The position numbers and the translations under genes were made by a program. Shown piece after piece: positions 61,912 to 64,000 of a stretch of DNA of 64,000 nt. Origin of the DNA: Anaeramoeba ignava (Eukaryota; Metamonada; Anaeramoebidae); the NCBI GenBank assembly GCA_028826165.1, contig JAPDFW010000087.1:124001-188000 (forward strand). The letters run 5' to 3'. Position 1 is the stretch's first letter; each line of letters starts with the position of its first letter. The notes beneath the pieces were generated by a model. The model did no database searches and had not been told where the DNA came from. It saw only the letters and a program-made list of their open reading frames with translations.

Positions 61912-62153
61912 TTTTATTTATTTATTTATTCTTGTTTTTGTTTTTGTTTTTTTTTGTTAATTTAAAATTAAAAAAATGAAAATTAAAAAAATGAAAATTA
62001 AAAAAATGAAAAAAAAATTTTTAATTAATTTTTTTTCTCCTTTTTCTTTTTCTTTCTTTTTCTTTCTTTTTCTCCTTTTTTTAATTTTAATTTTATTTTT
62101 ATTTTTAATTTTTTAATCATTTTTTCTTTTATTTCAAAATAATTAAATAATAA

Positions 62154-62632
62154 ATGACTGATTCTAAAAATGTTTTATTTGGTTTTTTAATGTTTTTTTT
62201 TATTTTTCTATTCGTTATTGCAATTTGGAAATTAACTTTACTTTTTTTAAGAACTCCTCAACTTTATCATCAAAAAGTAAAAACAAAATTCAAATAAAGA
62301 AAAGAAAATAAAATTCAAATAAAGAAAACAAAACAAAATTCAAATAAAAGAAAAAATTTTTTACTTAATTTTTGCTTTTTTTTATCTTTTTTCTCAATTA
62401 GATTTTCTTCTTCTTAATTAGTATTGGATCTTGTGGAAGAATTGTTTGTTTTTTCTTTCAAACATTCTTTTGGGATTTTTATTCAGATAATTCCAAGAAT
62501 ACTTTTAATCCTTTAATGGCTTTTTTTTCAGATTTTTTTTTATCTGCATTTTTTACTTTAATTTTTACATTGTACCTTTTTTTATCATTTAAAATTTTAA
62601 GAAGAATTAGAAAAGAATTAAATATTAATTAA
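62154..62632 (+). CDS. Small multi-pass membrane protein, possibly TOM1/GPR137-like
   Basis: Exons 62154-62276 and 62402-62632 (117 aa), 125-nt intron with GTAAAAAC donor and TTCTCAATTAG acceptor. Exon 1: MTDSKNVLFGFLMFFFIFLFVIAIWKLTLLF, one transmembrane helix, then RTPQLYHQK. Exon 2: FFFLISIGSCGRIVCFFFQ (second helix), a polar loop, PLMAFFSDFFLSAFFTLIFTLYLFLSF (third, perhaps fourth) and a basic end KILRRIRKELNIN. The order RTP..HQK..FF-L...GR-VCF...P recalls the N-terminal half of TOM1/TOM3/GPR137-type proteins, which have seven helices. Here the frame stops at the edge of a satellite, so it is either a short family member or truncated. Divergent from V-ATPase a, 242 bp apart. Confidence 0.45.
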
Positions 62633-64000
62633 ATATTAATTAAATATTGATTAAATATTAATTAAATATTGATTAAATATTAATTAAATATTAATTAAAT
62701 ATTAATTAAATATTAATTAAATATTAATTAAATATTGATTAAATATAGATTAAATATTGATTAAATATTGATTAAATATTGATTAAATATTGATTAAATA
62801 TTGATTAAATATTGATTAAATATTGATTAAATATTAATTAAATATTAATTAAATATTAATTAAATATTAATTAAATATTGATTAAATATTAATTAAATAT
62901 TGATTAAATATTGATTAAATATTAATTAAATATTGATTAAATATTAATTAAATATTAATTAAATATTAATTAAATATTAATTAAATATTAATTAAATATT
63001 AATTAAATATTAATTAAATATTAATTAAATATTAATTAAATATTAATTAAATATTAATAATTAAATATTAATTAAATATTAATTAAATAAATATTAATTA
63101 AATATTAATTAAATATTAATTAAATATTAATTAAATATTAATTAAATATTGATTAAATCAAATATTTAAATATTGATTTAAATATTAATTAAAATATTGA
63201 TTAAAAATATTAATTAAATATTAATTAAATATTGATTAAATATTAATTAAATATTAATTAAATATTAATTAAATATTGGAATTAAATATTAATTAAATAT
63301 TAATTAAATATTAATTAAATATTAATTAAATATTAATTAAATATTAATTAAATATTAATTAAATATTTAATTAAATATTAATTAAATATTAAATATTAAT
63401 TAAATATTGATTAAATATTAATAAATATTAATTAAATATTGATTAAAAATATTTAAATATTGATTAAATATTAATTAAATAATTAAATATTGATTAAATA
63501 ATTAAATATTATTAAATAATTAAATATTAAATAATTAAATATTAATTAAATATTGATTAAATATTGATTAAATATTAATTAAATATTGATTAAATATTAA
63601 TAAAATTAAATATTAATTAAATATTATTAAATATTAATTAAATATTGATTAAATATTGATTAAATATTAATAAATATTAATTAAATATTGATTAAATATT
63701 AGATTAAATATTGATTAAATATTAATTAAATATTGATTAAATATTGGTATTAATTAAATATTAATTAAATATTAATTAAATATTGATTAAATATTGATTA
63801 AATATTGATTAAATATTAATTAAATATTAAATAATTAAATATTGATTAAAATTAATTAAATATTTAAATATTAATTAAATATTGATTAAATATTGATTAA
63901 ATATTAATTAAATATTAATTAAATATTAATTAAATATTAATTAAATATTAATTAAATATTAATTAAATATTGATTAAATATTGATTAAATATTGATTAAA
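62633..64000. repeat. 11-bp satellite AAATATTAATT / AAATATTGATT
   Basis: About 120 head-to-tail copies of an 11-mer differing mainly at one A/G position, starting directly after the stop codon at 62632 and running off the window. Occasional copies have lost or gained a few bases. The stop codon and last residues (LNIN) of the preceding gene are themselves written in repeat sequence. Confidence 0.95.

Overview
This is an extremely AT-rich, intron-bearing nuclear segment of a microbial eukaryote. Coding stretches are separated by tandem A/T repeats, splice sites are GT..AG, TAA and TGA both end genes (standard code), and proteins carry Asn/Gln/Lys-rich low complexity. Two BTB-BACK-coiled-coil-TLDc genes, short plus repeat-filled introns, and a reductase fusion of anaerobic flavour would fit an anaerobic amoeba such as Anaeramoebae. 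That placement is inference only. No prokaryotic operon, insertion sequence, CRISPR array, tRNA or rRNA was seen.

Layout. 1-4935: 3' part of a fusion gene, a radical-SAM (AmrS-like) domain joined to a complete flavodoxin-FAD-NADP diflavin reductase; the first 1.9 kb is an 11-bp satellite inside one of its introns. 5069-8467: TRIM-like RING/B-box/glycine-rich protein, adenylate kinase AK6 (-), small acidic protein. 8470-11265: ~144-bp satellite. 11367-15826: five-exon PP2A-family phosphatase and BOP1 (-). 15850-20560: satellites around BTB-TLDc gene 1. 20599-25246: FHA protein (-) and a receptor with two MRH (mannose-6-phosphate-receptor-like) domains. 25787-26207: ribosomal protein eL43 (-). 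26260-28960: ~147-bp satellite. 29036-35201: unknown small gene, AP-1 mu, branched-chain aminotransferase (all -). 35450-39080: satellite and BTB-TLDc gene 2. 40212-44043: a small dsRBD-like protein (-) and Nup62. 44100-45310: ~55-bp satellite. 45443-52080: DEAD-box helicase, Akt-like kinase (-), kanadaptin. 52081-61911: Rab3GAP2 (-) and the twelve-exon V-ATPase subunit a (-). 62154-62632: small membrane protein, then an 11-bp satellite to the end.

Themes. Ribosome biogenesis/translation (AK6, BOP1, eL43, DEAD-box) and endolysosomal traffic (MRH receptor with a YQEL tail, AP-1 mu that reads such signals, Rab3GAP2, V-ATPase a, TLDc proteins whose family contacts V-ATPase, Akt) recur, but nothing shows that the genes are co-regulated.

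Best candidate for something undescribed: the radical-SAM/diflavin-reductase fusion at the left edge. Two of the three cluster-binding cysteines of its CxxxCxxC motif are replaced, while the rest of the domain and the whole reductase look intact. Caveat: several conserved single-copy genes (Nup62, AP-1 mu, kanadaptin, Rab3GAP2) contain one-base frameshifts in or beside A/T runs, so the sequence probably carries indel errors; frame breaks should not be taken as biology without read support.
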